Part shown: piece after piece, positions 25,339 to 33,586 of the stretch
Position numbering within the stretch: the first letter of the stretch is position 1
Layout of the letters: the number at the start of each line of letters is the position of its first letter
DNA from: Candidatus Aminicenantota bacterium
GTDB taxonomy: Bacteria > Acidobacteriota > Aminicenantia > Aminicenantales > UBA4085
DNA: 62,517 bases
Assembly: GCA_026393895.1 (NCBI GenBank)
Contig: JAPKZG010000036.1
Location: forward strand, 1-62,517
Reading direction: 5' to 3'
Notes under the pieces: model-generated
The model's database searches: none
What the model was told of the DNA's origin: nothing
What the model saw: the letters and a program-made list of their open reading frames with translations, nothing else
Translations under genes and position numbers: made by a program

Positions 25339-26498
25339 GGGGAACTCCTGGAAAGCGCGAGATATTTGACGAGAATCGTCGCGTACGATCCCCGGGGCAG
25401 GGCGAACCGGAGAACGATCTTTTTTCGGCCCGGGTGGAGTTCATCGCTTCCCCGCTCGAGGACGCGGAAGTCCACGGGAACGACGGCCGCCGGACGGAGA
25501 AACGATTGAAACCGGACCCGGCGCAATTCCCGGGTCCGGAAATCGGCCCGGGTCAGCGATTTTTCGGCCAGGACGGCGTGGAACAGGATTTCCGCTTCCC
25601 GATCGGGGAATTCCATCTTCGCCGCGGCCGTCGGGAGATGGAGCGCCCGGAGGGCGGAAAGATCCGCCTCCGGAATCTCCCTCCAGAACAAATACGGGCC
25701 TTCGCGTCCGGGAACTTCGGCGGCGGCGATATTGCGGGCCCGGAGAATTCTCCGGAGAGTTTCATTCCAGAGGTGGGCCTGGAAAACGGCGAACTGCATC
25801 GCCGTTTCCTCTTCGGGGATGCGGTGGAGGGCTTCGCCGACGTCCTCCGGACGCGTCCGGAGGACGTCGAAGACCGCCCGCTCGAGGGCGTTGGTCGCGA
25901 TCGCCCGACAGGCCTTCCAATCCCGCCAGACCCGGAACAATTCGCGCCGCCGGACCCGTTCCCGGCCGGAAAGGCCCGGCGTGACCGACGTGAAAAAAAC
26001 CTGGAGGGCCCCGTTCCAATGGCGGCGCAGGATTTTCTCGGCGAAAAATCCCCGGTCCGAGTCATAGCTCCGGAACCGCTGATCGTCGAACCAATTGGGA
26101 AATCCGCCGGCCCGGATCCGATCTAAGGCCGGCTCCAGGACCCGAAGGTCCGAAAGATCCCTGATGGTGATCGAAAAATCGTTGGCCCGGATCAAATCCG
26201 GCCCCATCGGCCGGTCCATCCGGCCGGCCGCTTCGAGCCGGTAGTCCTTTCCCGTTCCGCTCCGATCAGCGGCGTCCTCGATCGTGATGAACTGGGCCGT
26301 TTGGCCGTGTTTGTCTTTTTTCCCGCCGTAGGCGATCCGGTCCGGCGGCAGGCAGAACAGGCGGGCGAGATGCCTGACGAGATCGGAAGTGTTCCAGCCG
26401 CGCTTGTGGAGCCGGTAAACGGCGAAACGGCCGGCCGCCGAAAGCGGGAGGTCGGCCCTCTCTTCGACGATGAAATCTTCCGGCCTCGCCTTGATCAC
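25335..26498 (-). CDS. truD: tRNA pseudouridine(13) synthase TruD
   Basis: Makes pseudouridine at tRNA position 13. It reads 387 residues from a GTG at 26498 (IKARPEDFIVEERADLPL, the normal TruD N-terminus). 'RIAYGGKKDKHGQTAQFIT' contains the catalytic Asp. 'ANDFSITIRDL' and 'GGFPNWFDDQRFRS' are the family motifs, then the TRUD insertion domain and 'LRFALPRGSYATILVKYLA'. An ATG at 26588 would add 30 residues overlapping the kinase gene, but has no ribosome site. The GTG lies seven bases after an extended -10 box, suggesting a leaderless internal transcript. Confidence 0.93.
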   Translation of the reverse strand: MIKARPEDFIVEERADLPLSAAGRFAVYRLHKRGWNTSDLVRHLARLFCLPPDRIAYGGKKDKHGQTAQFITIEDAADRSGTGKDYRLEAAGRMDRPMGPDLIRANDFSITIRDLSDLRVLEPALDRIRAGGFPNWFDDQRFRSYDSDRGFFAEKILRRHWNGALQVFFTSVTPGLSGRERVRRRELFRVWRDWKACRAIATNALERAVFDVLRTRPEDVGEALHRIPEEETAMQFAVFQAHLWNETLRRILRARNIAAAEVPGREGPYLFWREIPEADLSALRALHLPTAAAKMEFPDREAEILFHAVLAEKSLTRADFRTRELRRVRFQSFLRPAAVVPVDFRVLERGSDELHPGRKKIVLRFALPRGSYATILVKYLALSRSSP

Positions 26499-26505
26499 GG
26501 CGAGA

Positions 26506-26514
26506 ATTATATCA
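26506..26514 (-). promoter_or_regulatory. Extended -10 promoter for truD
   Basis: TGATATAAT on the minus strand (26514-26506) is a perfect extended -10 (TGnTATAAT). The truD GTG starts seven bases further on, so RNA would begin at or next to the start codon. No -35 is seen, as is common for extended -10 promoters. Confidence 0.55.
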
Positions 26515-26557
26515 CGCGCCTCTTTTTCCGTCCGATCGAGGCGGCCCGCTGCGACGT

Positions 26558-28972
26558 TTATTCGACCTTCACGCCCGTGATCACCCAATCGTTGCTCCGG
26601 CGCTCCAGGGTCCAGGAGTACCGGCCGTCGAACATCAATCCCCGGGCGCCCTTGGCCACGGAGATCCCGGTCATGACCTGGGAAAAAATCGCCCGGGTAG
26701 AAAACTCAGGATAACGGGCCATCTGGAAATCGAGATTGAGTTTCGATACCGCGATCTTGATATCACGATACGCGCTCATCATCGTTTCCAGGTCGGAGCG
26801 GATCCGGAGGTAAACCTCCGGCAAGGCGTGGGCCCGGAAAAACTCGGCGGGTTGCCTGACTTTATAACCGAGGGCGTATTGATCGACCAGGTCTTTGATT
26901 TCTCCCGGGGCCAGGCGGATGACCGCGTCTAAGGCGATCGACTTCGCCGCGGCCAGATTCGGGTCCGAGGCCAGCAGCGTTTCGGCCGTCGTCAGGGCGT
27001 CGCGGAAGGCGCCCCGATTCAAGGCCTCCGAGGCCTGGGCCAGCATCTGCGCCGTCGTCGGTTGGGACGGAGTTTGACCGGCCGGTTGCGTTTTCGTCAC
27101 CGGCGGTAGGGTCGTCACGTTCGTCGGCGCTTTCGCCGGCGCGGGCTTCTCCGTTGTTTGGGCAGGTTGGGGAAGGGCCGCGGCCGGCGGAAGAGTGAAA
27201 TGAATCGTCGTTTCCAACGTAGCCTGAATCGGAATTCCCTCAAATAAGCCGGGCTCGAATTTCCATTTTCCGACCGCGTCCAAGGCGGCCATGTCGAGCA
27301 TCGGCACGGATTTTATAATCCGGGCCTTTTCGACCCGGCCGGTGAAACCGATCGTGACCTCGAGCTTTACGTCTCCGTCGATCCGCCCGGCCAACGCGTC
27401 GGCCGGATAGACCGGATCGACCTGGCGAAGAAGACGCGGCAGCCGGGTCGGCCCCGGCTTGGAAGCAACGGCCGGTTTCGCCGGCTCTTCCTTGGCCGGA
27501 ACGGGAAGCTCGCGGCCGTCCGGCTTTCCGCTCGGAGGAGGAATCGTTTCCGTCCGCCCGGCGGCGGCCGTCGTTTCGACAAGAACTTCCGTCTGTTTCG
27601 CCAATTCCCCGGTCGCCGTTGCCGCACCGCTTTGAACGTCGGTTCCGGAGGATTCCGTCCTCGGAGGAGGCAGGGAGGCCGAACCTTGATCGCCCGGCGG
27701 AGGAGTGGATATTTTTCCCTCACCGCCGAGAACGCCTTTTTCGGAGAACTCCACCTTGAAGGCCCCGCCGGCCGCAGAGACGCCCGGTTCCTGTTTACGG
27801 GACGAGAGAATGAGAATCCCCGCGATCACGCCGACGAGCCCCAGCATGAGCCCGACGACGATAAGGAGCGGTTTCCGGTTGGATCCGACAGCGACGTTAG
27901 ATCTGTCTGTCCCGGCTTCACGTGGGACTGCAAAGCCTGTCCCTGCTTCGCGTGGGACTGCAAAGCCCGCCCCGGCTTCGCGTGGGACTGCAAAGCCCGC
28001 CCCGGTTTGCGGGGCGGCTGCTTCGCCGAACCCGGCCGGCGCTTTCCGTTCCTTGGCTTGCGGCTTTGCCCGCCGGCCTTTTTTCCCGACGGCCGGAAGG
28101 CCGGGCGAAGGGGTCAGCCGGCCTGCCGTTGCGCTCCCGTCAAGCGACATCCCGGAAAGAAAAGGACTCAGGTCGGCGATCAACTCCCGGCAACTCGCGT
28201 AGCGGTCACCCGTCTCCTTGGCCAGGGCCTTTTCGACGATCGCCGCGATTTCCTCCGGGATTTCCTTGCGGATCGTCCGTATCGGCGCCGGGTACTCGTT
28301 CATGATCTTGTAGATGACCGTCGTCAGCGTCTCCCCGGGAAACGGTTTTTCCAAGGTCAGCATTTCGTAGAGGACCGCCCCGAGGGCGAAGATGTCCGCC
28401 CGATGGTCGACTTTGCGGCCGGCAATCTGCTCCGGGGCCATGTAGAACGGCGTCCCCATCACCATGCTCGTTTGGGTCATCGTCGATGAGGAGATACGGG
28501 CGATTCCGAAATCGACGATATGCGGCCGTCCTTCGGCGTCGACGAGAATGTTGCCGGGCTTGATGTCGCGGTGGATAATGCCTTTCCGATGGGCCGCGTC
28601 CAGCGCTTCGGCCATCTGGACGGCAAACGGGATGATCTGCGAAATGTCCCAGCGCTCCCCGGAAGCCAGCAGAGATTCGAGGCTTCGGCCTTCGACATAC
28701 TCCATGGCGATATATGTCGTTCCGTCCGCTTCGCCGATGTCATAGATCGTGGCGATGTTCGGATGGGACAATCCGCCCGCCGATTGGGCCTCCCGTAAAA
28801 AGCGTTTTTGAGCTTCGGTGCGTTGGCCGGAATCCGTCAGGACGTCGAAACGGATGGTCTTGATGGCGACCGTCCGGCCGATGACCGGATCGACGGCTTT
28901 ATAAACGACGCCCATGGCCCCGCGGCCGAGTTCGCTCTCGATGACGTATTTGCCGATGTGCTGTCCCTTCAT
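26558..28972 (-). CDS. Membrane Ser/Thr protein kinase fused to a periplasmic TonB C-terminal domain
   Basis: An 804-residue receptor-like kinase. The Hanks-type kinase at 8-272 has a Gly-rich loop 'GRGAMGVVYKA', K38, 'HRDIKPGN' (D136), 'DFGIARI' (D154) and 'GTPFYMAPEQ', all intact. Three copies of a ten-residue unit (GAGFAVPREA) lie at 324-353. One TM helix is at 368-390. The outer part has a Pro/Thr-rich linker, then a TonB_C domain at ~530-620 ('QVDPVYPADALAGRIDGDVK', 'MLDMAALDAVGKWKFEPGL'), then a helical C-terminus with 'LTTAETLLASDPNLAAAKSI'. The TonB domain may link signalling to outer-membrane partners. The ATG is six bases after the VWA stop and lacks a clear ribosome site. Confidence 0.88.
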   Translation of the reverse strand: MKGQHIGKYVIESELGRGAMGVVYKAVDPVIGRTVAIKTIRFDVLTDSGQRTEAQKRFLREAQSAGGLSHPNIATIYDIGEADGTTYIAMEYVEGRSLESLLASGERWDISQIIPFAVQMAEALDAAHRKGIIHRDIKPGNILVDAEGRPHIVDFGIARISSSTMTQTSMVMGTPFYMAPEQIAGRKVDHRADIFALGAVLYEMLTLEKPFPGETLTTVIYKIMNEYPAPIRTIRKEIPEEIAAIVEKALAKETGDRYASCRELIADLSPFLSGMSLDGSATAGRLTPSPGLPAVGKKGRRAKPQAKERKAPAGFGEAAAPQTGAGFAVPREAGAGFAVPREAGTGFAVPREAGTDRSNVAVGSNRKPLLIVVGLMLGLVGVIAGILILSSRKQEPGVSAAGGAFKVEFSEKGVLGGEGKISTPPPGDQGSASLPPPRTESSGTDVQSGAATATGELAKQTEVLVETTAAAGRTETIPPPSGKPDGRELPVPAKEEPAKPAVASKPGPTRLPRLLRQVDPVYPADALAGRIDGDVKLEVTIGFTGRVEKARIIKSVPMLDMAALDAVGKWKFEPGLFEGIPIQATLETTIHFTLPPAAALPQPAQTTEKPAPAKAPTNVTTLPPVTKTQPAGQTPSQPTTAQMLAQASEALNRGAFRDALTTAETLLASDPNLAAAKSIALDAVIRLAPGEIKDLVDQYALGYKVRQPAEFFRAHALPEVYLRIRSDLETMMSAYRDIKIAVSKLNLDFQMARYPEFSTRAIFSQVMTGISVAKGARGLMFDGRYSWTLERRSNDWVITGVKVE
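27914..28003 (-). repeat. Three tandem 30-bp repeats inside the kinase gene
   Basis: Three in-frame 30-bp units encode GAGFAVPREA, GAGFAVPREA and GTGFAVPREA in the cytoplasmic juxtamembrane linker. The units are nearly identical in DNA (core 'GGCTTTGCAGTCCCACGCG' on the coding strand), pointing to recent slippage-type expansion. Confidence 0.85.
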
Positions 28973-28978
28973 GTTCGT

Positions 28979-30115
28979 TTATAAAACCGAAACGAGAACG
29001 ACTCCGACCAGACCGCCCAGCAGCGCGCCGATAAGGATCAGCCCGACGACCGCGGCGGCGCGAAGCCTCAGGTCGGGCCGGAGAAGCTTTACCAGAACGA
29101 ACAACAACAATCCGAACAGCGCGCCCAAGATCGCGCCCAAGCCCGCGTGCCCGAGGTAGCGGCGTTCGGTCACGCGGCGTTCAAACCCGCCGAGGGTCGC
29201 CCGGCTGACGCCGGGTCCCTTCGAGGCGATGAATTCCCGGTCCGCGGCCGCGGCCGGCCCACTTCTTCCCGGCGGGCCGACTCGGATTTCCATTTTATGC
29301 CAGGCCTCGTCCTGGCCGAACGCCGGACGAAACGTCAGGTGGTACTGGTTTTTCATCTGCTCGCCGATGGTTTGATAGAGGGCGAGAAGATCGTCCGGGT
29401 CGGAGGCGGCGAAGGTACGGGCTCCGGTCGATTCGGCCAGTTCCCGGAGGACGGCCGCATCGACCGCCGTTCCGAGCCCCACGGTAAATACGGCGACACC
29501 TTCGCCTTTGGCCTCGGCTGCGGCTTCGGCCAGGGTCGCCCGGCTTCGGGTGTCCTTACCGTCGCTGAGAACGATCAGCGCGAGCCGCTTGGTCGCGGCT
29601 TTCCGGGCTTCGGCGACGCCCGCGCGGACGGCGTCGAAGAGAACCGTGTTGCTGCCGGGAACAATCGCCCGGACGGCGGCTTCCGCGGCCGCCTTGTCCG
29701 TCGTCAAGGGAAGGTCGACGGTGATCGTTTGATCGAAGCTCACGACCGCGACCTGGTCATTTTCGGTCAACCGGCGGATGAAGCCGGCGGCGGCCTCCCG
29801 GGATTGATCGATCGCCGCCCGGATGCTGCCGCTCCGGTCGAACAGCAGGACGGCGGCCATGGCTTCCCCGCCCTCGACGGCCGAACGAAGGTCGGCGACG
29901 GGTTGGACGGCGCCGTCGCAGACCACCGTAATTTCCCGGTCGGTCAGGCCGATCACCGAACTTCCCTTGTCGTCGGTGACGGTAAAATAGACGTGAATAT
30001 CGGGAAGCCGGCTGACGTCGATGCGCTGGAGGGCGACGTGTTGGGCGGCCGGCGCAACGGAGGCACAGACGGCCAGCAGCCATCCGCCGAGAACCGACCG
30101 GCCGAAGATCCTCAT
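28979..30115 (-). CDS. VWA-domain membrane protein
   Basis: A 378-residue protein. The start at 30115 overlaps the phosphatase stop (ATGA) and gives a signal peptide, MRIFGRSVLGGWLLAVCASV. A VWFA domain spans about residues 90-265 with MIDAS residues D-R-S-G-S in 'VLLFDRSGSIRAAID', and 'IVLSDGKDTRS' supplies the other metal Asp. 'VYFTVTDDKGSSVIGLTDRE' is the beta-domain that usually precedes VWA in this secreted family. Two TM helices close the protein (~325-347, 355-375). VWA proteins of this type are common in Acidobacteria-like genomes; here it lies between PP2C and the kinase. A longer upstream open frame is an artefact of the overlapping gene. Confidence 0.85.
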   Translation of the reverse strand: MRIFGRSVLGGWLLAVCASVAPAAQHVALQRIDVSRLPDIHVYFTVTDDKGSSVIGLTDREITVVCDGAVQPVADLRSAVEGGEAMAAVLLFDRSGSIRAAIDQSREAAAGFIRRLTENDQVAVVSFDQTITVDLPLTTDKAAAEAAVRAIVPGSNTVLFDAVRAGVAEARKAATKRLALIVLSDGKDTRSRATLAEAAAEAKGEGVAVFTVGLGTAVDAAVLRELAESTGARTFAASDPDDLLALYQTIGEQMKNQYHLTFRPAFGQDEAWHKMEIRVGPPGRSGPAAAADREFIASKGPGVSRATLGGFERRVTERRYLGHAGLGAILGALFGLLLFVLVKLLRPDLRLRAAAVVGLILIGALLGGLVGVVLVSVL

Positions 30116-30933
30116 GATTTCTCCGGAACGGGCGGAATTCGGACGGTATCGGAGAGGCGGACCGTCGGGCTGCTTTTCGATTCCCGGTATGAGACGACGA
30201 CGGCGGTGACGTTGTCGTCGCCGCCCGCTTCCTTCGCCGCGGCGATCAAGACGTCGCAGGCGGCTTTCGGCTCCGGGTGCTTCTTCAGAATCTTGACGAT
30301 TCTCTTTTCCGGCACGAGCCCGTAGAGCCCGTCCGTGCAGAACAGGAAGACGTCGCCTTCGCCGGCCACAACGTCTAAGGTGTCCGCGGCCACGTTCTCG
30401 GTATATCCCAGAGACCGGGTGATCATCGAACGAAACGGCGACCGCCGGATTTCCTGTTCGCTGAGAAGATTGCGGCGCCGTTGTTCCCCCGCCCAGGAAT
30501 GGTCCTCCGTCAACTGACGGAGGTCGCCGTCGCGGAACAGATATGCCCGGCTGTCGCCCACGTTTGCCAGGAAGACGCGCTCCCCCCTTCCGATCGCGGC
30601 CACGAGCGTCGTTCCCATCCCGGCGTGGTCGGGCTCCCGGGAGGCTCGCTCGTAGATCATCCGGTTGGCCTTCCGGAAGACGTTGTCGAGATACGTCCGG
30701 GGGTCGATCCCGTCGACGTTCCGGATGTCCTCTCGAAGGATTTGTATAGCCATTGCGCTGGCGACCGACCCCCCGGCGTGTCCGCCGATTCCGTCGGCGA
30801 CGGCCAGAAGAAACGACGCGGGCCGGACTCCGGCGGTCTTGGGAGAAAGGTCCAGACACAGAAAATTATCCTCGTTGACCTCCCGGACGCAACCGGCGTC
30901 GCTCTGGCCGAACGCCTCAATTCTCGGAAACAC
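30112..30933 (-). CDS. PP2C-family protein serine/threonine phosphatase
   Basis: Probably reverses the kinase encoded two genes downstream. About 273 residues from a GTG at 30933 (a TTG one codon earlier is possible; GAGG is upstream of both). Metal-binding motifs are complete: 'VNEDNFLCLD', 'ADGIGGHAGGSVASAMA', 'NVGDSRAYLFRDG', 'LFCTDGLYGLV' and 'GGDDNVTAVVVSY'. It is soluble with no extra domain. It starts about 20 nt after the FHA gene and overlaps the VWA gene. Confidence 0.93.
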   Translation of the reverse strand: MFPRIEAFGQSDAGCVREVNEDNFLCLDLSPKTAGVRPASFLLAVADGIGGHAGGSVASAMAIQILREDIRNVDGIDPRTYLDNVFRKANRMIYERASREPDHAGMGTTLVAAIGRGERVFLANVGDSRAYLFRDGDLRQLTEDHSWAGEQRRRNLLSEQEIRRSPFRSMITRSLGYTENVAADTLDVVAGEGDVFLFCTDGLYGLVPEKRIVKILKKHPEPKAACDVLIAAAKEAGGDDNVTAVVVSYRESKSSPTVRLSDTVRIPPVPEKS

Positions 30934-30954
30934 CAAACCTCGATTCCGGGCGCG

Positions 30955-31851
30955 TCAGCTTTTCTTGAATTGCAGGACGGAGCGGCCGATCTCGATCATC
31001 GCGCCGTTGCCGATAATCGTCGGACCGCTGATCGGCTGGCCGTTGACCCGGGTCGGATTCGTCGCGCTTTCGTTGGCGACGGTGAATTCTTTTTTAATGT
31101 TGTCGTAAAAAATCGAGGCCTGTTCCTTGGAAACGGTGTCGTCGTTGAGTTCGATGTCGTTTTTCCGCGTCCCGGGCCGGCCGATGGTCGTCACCTGCTG
31201 GTGCAGGGGAAATTCCTTTCCCTTGTCAGGTCCCTTGTCGACGATGATGTCGGCGCCCAAGCTGAGAAACACCTGGGTTTTCGCCCCCCCGGGAGCCGCC
31301 GCGAAGGTGGGCGGAGCGGAGGGGATCCGGGTGGTCCTGGACGGGTCGACCTGGGCCGAAGGCCGGGCCGCCGGCCGGATGGTCGCTTCGGCGGCCGCCT
31401 GTTTCTTGGGCTTCGTCAGCAGGACGATGAAGACGATCAGGAGGAAGAGGAAGGCCGCCCCCGCGGCAATCAACAAATAAAGCGTCGTCGAGGCCATTCC
31501 CGGCGCCGACCGGGATAGTTCCTTCATGATCGGGACGTTGGCCTGGGCCGGATCCTGGATGATGATCCCCGTCACCTTGAAACTGCGGCTGACCGGAGGA
31601 AGATCGTTGGTCCGGATCGTCAACGGATTCAGGCAGCTTTCGTCCAGAATCGTGTACGTCCCCCGGGTCGTTCCGGCGGGATTGGGGACGACCGCCTGGA
31701 CCTGACCGACGACGGTCACGGTCGTGTTCCAATACCGGGCCGGGGTGCCGAGAATATCGACGATCCAGGTCTCCTGGGCCCCGGCGGAAGCGGCAAAAAC
31801 GAGCGAAAGCCCGACGACGGCCATCATCGGAAGAATCCGGTTTCTTTTCAT
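30955..31851 (-). CDS. Membrane protein with extracytoplasmic OB-like domain and cytoplasmic FHA domain
   Basis: A 298-residue protein. The start at 31851 is set by GGAGGAG. A signal peptide or first membrane anchor is followed by a beta-rich domain (~25-140) with 'TVTVVGQVQAVVPNPAGTTR' and 'SFKVTGIIIQDP', reminiscent of OB-folds. One TM helix is at ~150-172, then a Pro/Ala linker and a C-terminal FHA domain ('EFPLHQQVTTIGRPGTRKND', 'VSKEQASIFYDN', 'NPTRVNGQPI'), which binds phosphothreonine. FHA, PP2C, VWA and a Ser/Thr kinase in one transcript make a coherent phospho-relay. If the N-terminus is cleaved, the FHA is still inside through the TM helix. Confidence 0.85.
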   Translation of the reverse strand: MKRNRILPMMAVVGLSLVFAASAGAQETWIVDILGTPARYWNTTVTVVGQVQAVVPNPAGTTRGTYTILDESCLNPLTIRTNDLPPVSRSFKVTGIIIQDPAQANVPIMKELSRSAPGMASTTLYLLIAAGAAFLFLLIVFIVLLTKPKKQAAAEATIRPAARPSAQVDPSRTTRIPSAPPTFAAAPGGAKTQVFLSLGADIIVDKGPDKGKEFPLHQQVTTIGRPGTRKNDIELNDDTVSKEQASIFYDNIKKEFTVANESATNPTRVNGQPISGPTIIGNGAMIEIGRSVLQFKKS

Positions 31852-31882
31852 AGCAGCTCCTCCTCTTCGCGGATTTGCCCTT

Positions 31883-31911
31883 ATGCTATCCATAAAGAAA
31901 ATCTTTGTCAA
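31883..31911 (-). promoter_or_regulatory. Sigma-70 promoter of the FHA-PP2C-VWA-kinase operon
   Basis: On the minus strand TTGACA (31911-31906), a 17-bp spacer and TAGCAT (31888-31883) lie 32 nt before the FHA ATG. It faces away from the perR promoter 50 bp to the right. Confidence 0.7.
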
Positions 31912-31961
31912 CGAGCGGGAGCCACGGACGGCCCTCCCGCGTCTCTCATCGCGAGAGGGCT

Positions 31962-31989
31962 TGACATCCGCCAGACGTTCGTCTATATT
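31962..31989 (+). promoter_or_regulatory. Sigma-70 promoter of the perR-like gene
   Basis: TTGACA (31962-31967), a 16-bp spacer and TATATT (31984-31989) lie ten bases before the ATG at 32000, so transcription should begin about four bases upstream of the start codon. Confidence 0.7.
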
Positions 31990-31993
31990 TCAA

Positions 31994-32010
31994 TTTGTAA
32001 TGATTACAAA
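31994..32010 (+). promoter_or_regulatory. PerR/Fur-type operator overlapping the start codon
   Basis: TTTGTAAT-G-ATTACAAA is a perfect 8-1-8 palindrome that closely follows the 7-1-7 Fur/PerR box form (consensus TTATAATnATTATAA). It lies just after the -10 box and contains the ATG (32000-32002) of the Fur-family gene itself, so autorepression is expected. Confidence 0.75.
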
Positions 32011-32452
32011 CACAAGCGCCCTCCGGGACGTCCTGGCCGGCCACGGGGTTAAGCCGACGTTTCAGCGGTTGACGATCCTCGGCGCCGTCATGGACAACCG
32101 TTCGCACCCGACGATCCGCGCCCTCCATGCCGCCCTCGTCCGCAAAATCCCTACCCTGTCCAAGACCACCCTGTATTCCACCCTGGAGCTGTTCGCCGCC
32201 AAAGGTCTGGTTCGGGCGTTGACGATCGACCCGGCCGAAGTCCGCTACGACGGCGTGCCGGCCCCGCACCATCATTTTCACTGTACGGCCTGCCGGCGCA
32301 TTCTGGACATCGAAATTTCCTGCACCAATAGCCGGGCCGGCGAGATCCACGGCCACCGGATTGACGAAGTCCACGGTTATTTTAAGGGAGTCTGCCGCGA
32401 TTGCCGGGCGAACGACGGCCGTTCCGTCGCTTCCCCGGATCGAAATAAATAG
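32000..32452 (+). CDS. Fur-family regulator, PerR-like
   Basis: A metal-dependent repressor of 150 residues. The winged-helix half has '[20 protein letters not shown]' and '[20 protein letters not shown]', the canonical recognition helix. '[16 protein letters not shown]' and 'CRDC' near the C-terminus form the structural Cys4 zinc site (C-x2-C twice) and the regulatory His cluster. PerR rather than Fur is inferred from position: the next genes encode superoxide reductase and rubrerythrin, both peroxide/superoxide defence. No ribosome site precedes the ATG, and transcription seems to start about four bases before it. Whether the sensing residues are PerR-type needs alignment. Confidence 0.87.
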   Translation: MITNTSALRDVLAGHGVKPTFQRLTILGAVMDNRSHPTIRALHAALVRKIPTLSKTTLYSTLELFAAKGLVRALTIDPAEVRYDGVPAPHHHFHCTACRRILDIEISCTNSRAGEIHGHRIDEVHGYFKGVCRDCRANDGRSVASPDRNK

Positions 32453-32477
32453 TCCACCCCAAGGAGGAGGAATTTCC

Positions 32478-32861
32478 ATGCCTAACGTCAAGGAACGTCT
32501 TCAGGTTTTCCGCTGCCCGATCTGCGGCAACGTCGTTGAGGTGTTGACCGCGGGAGGCGGCGAGCTCGTCTGCTGCGGAAAGCCGATGGAGCTGATGACC
32601 GAAAACACGGTCGATGCGTCCAGGGAAAAGCACGTCCCCGTCGTCGAAAAATCCGCCGGCGGCTTCAAAGTCAAGGTCGGCGCCGTTGCCCACCCGATGG
32701 AGGAAAAGCATTACATCGTCTGGATCGAGCTCATCGCCGACGGAAAGGCCTACCGGGAATTTCTCAAGCCCGGCCAGGCGCCCGAGGCCTTTTTCTGCGT
32801 CCAGGCGGAAAAAGTCACCGCCCGCGAATACTGCAATTTGCACGGCCTCTGGAAGGCCTGA
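32478..32861 (+). CDS. dfx: Desulfoferrodoxin (superoxide reductase, class I)
   Basis: Reduces superoxide to peroxide without making oxygen, typical of anaerobes. It has 127 residues and AAGGAGGAGG before the ATG. The N-terminal desulforedoxin-like centre uses C-P-I-C and C-C in '[11 protein letters not shown]'. The catalytic domain has 'EKHVPVVE' (with the Glu-Lys pair), '[14 protein letters not shown]', and 'YCNLHGLW' giving the Cys and His of the Fe(His)4Cys site. It is 25 nt downstream of the Fur-family gene and 19 nt upstream of rubrerythrin. Confidence 0.95.
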   Translation: MPNVKERLQVFRCPICGNVVEVLTAGGGELVCCGKPMELMTENTVDASREKHVPVVEKSAGGFKVKVGAVAHPMEEKHYIVWIELIADGKAYREFLKPGQAPEAFFCVQAEKVTAREYCNLHGLWKA

Positions 32862-32880
32862 AATCAAAAAGGAGAACCCC

Positions 32881-33459
32881 ATGCCGAAATCACTCAAAGG
32901 AACCCAAACCGAGAAAAACCTGCTGGCGTCCTTCGCCGGCGAATCCCAGGCCCGTAACCGCTACACCTATTTCGCCTCGGCCGCGAAAAAAGAGGGCTAC
33001 GAACAGATCTCCGCGATTTTCCTGGAAACCGCGGAAAACGAAAAGGAACATGCCAAGAGGTTTTTCAATTTCCTCGAGGGCGGAGCGGTCAAAATCATGG
33101 CCTCCTACCCAGCCGGGATCATCGGCGACACGGCCCAAAATCTCAAGGCTTCCGCCGACGGCGAGCAGGAGGAATGGTCGATGATCTACAAGGACTTTGC
33201 CGGGACCGCCGAAGCGGAAGGTTTCGCCGAAATCGCGACCACCTTCCGGATGATCGCCCGGGTCGAAAAGGAACACGAAGCGCGCTATCGGAAGCTCCTG
33301 GCCAACGTGACCGGGGGGAAGGTTTTCAAGAAGGACGGCCCCGTTCGCTGGATGTGCCGCAATTGCGGTTATGTCCATGAGGGACCCGAAGCCCCGACCC
33401 AATGCCCGGCCTGTCTGCATCCCCAGGCCTTCTACGAGGTTAAAGCCGAAAACTACTGA
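32881..33459 (+). CDS. rbr: Rubrerythrin
   Basis: A non-heme di-iron peroxidase that removes peroxide made by the superoxide reductase. It has 192 residues and AGGAG before the ATG. The ferritin-like domain carries '[20 protein letters not shown]' and '[20 protein letters not shown]', then '[20 protein letters not shown]' with the extra Glu typical of rubrerythrins, and '[14 protein letters not shown]'. The C-terminal rubredoxin has C-R-N-C-G and C-P-A-C. It is the last gene of the perR-dfx-rbr operon. Confidence 0.96.
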   Translation: MPKSLKGTQTEKNLLASFAGESQARNRYTYFASAAKKEGYEQISAIFLETAENEKEHAKRFFNFLEGGAVKIMASYPAGIIGDTAQNLKASADGEQEEWSMIYKDFAGTAEAEGFAEIATTFRMIARVEKEHEARYRKLLANVTGGKVFKKDGPVRWMCRNCGYVHEGPEAPTQCPACLHPQAFYEVKAENY

Positions 33460-33482
33460 AGCTCACGCCGAGCTCTCAGCTC

Positions 33483-33553
33483 CATGCTTCGCGAATGAGG
33501 GAGCGCACATCCCCGAAGCGGGGCATTTATTGCGTCTTGTAAATGCCGCGGAG
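33483..33553 (-). repeat. Non-coding repeat, copy A, inverted relative to copy B at 34551
   Basis: Read on the minus strand from 33553, this stretch runs CTCCGCGGCATT, CAAGAC, AAATGCCCCGCTTCGGGG (a CCCCG/CGGGG hairpin with a short loop), then GTGCGCTCCCTC and TCGCGA. The same words occur in the same order on the plus strand at 34551-34686. The hairpin lies downstream of both the rubrerythrin and the nucleotidyltransferase genes and could also end their transcripts. Confidence 0.65.
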
Positions 33554-33586
33554 GGGGCTGAAGATTATGAAAGCCGATCCCCTACT

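Noticed and set aside
27914..28003. Possible CRISPR-like repeats
   Set aside because: Direct tandem 30-bp units without spacers, in frame inside the kinase gene; a coding repeat, not a CRISPR array.
30116..30859. N-terminal extension of the VWA frame to 626 residues
   Set aside because: It overlaps the PP2C gene in another frame and would bury the signal peptide that begins at 30115.
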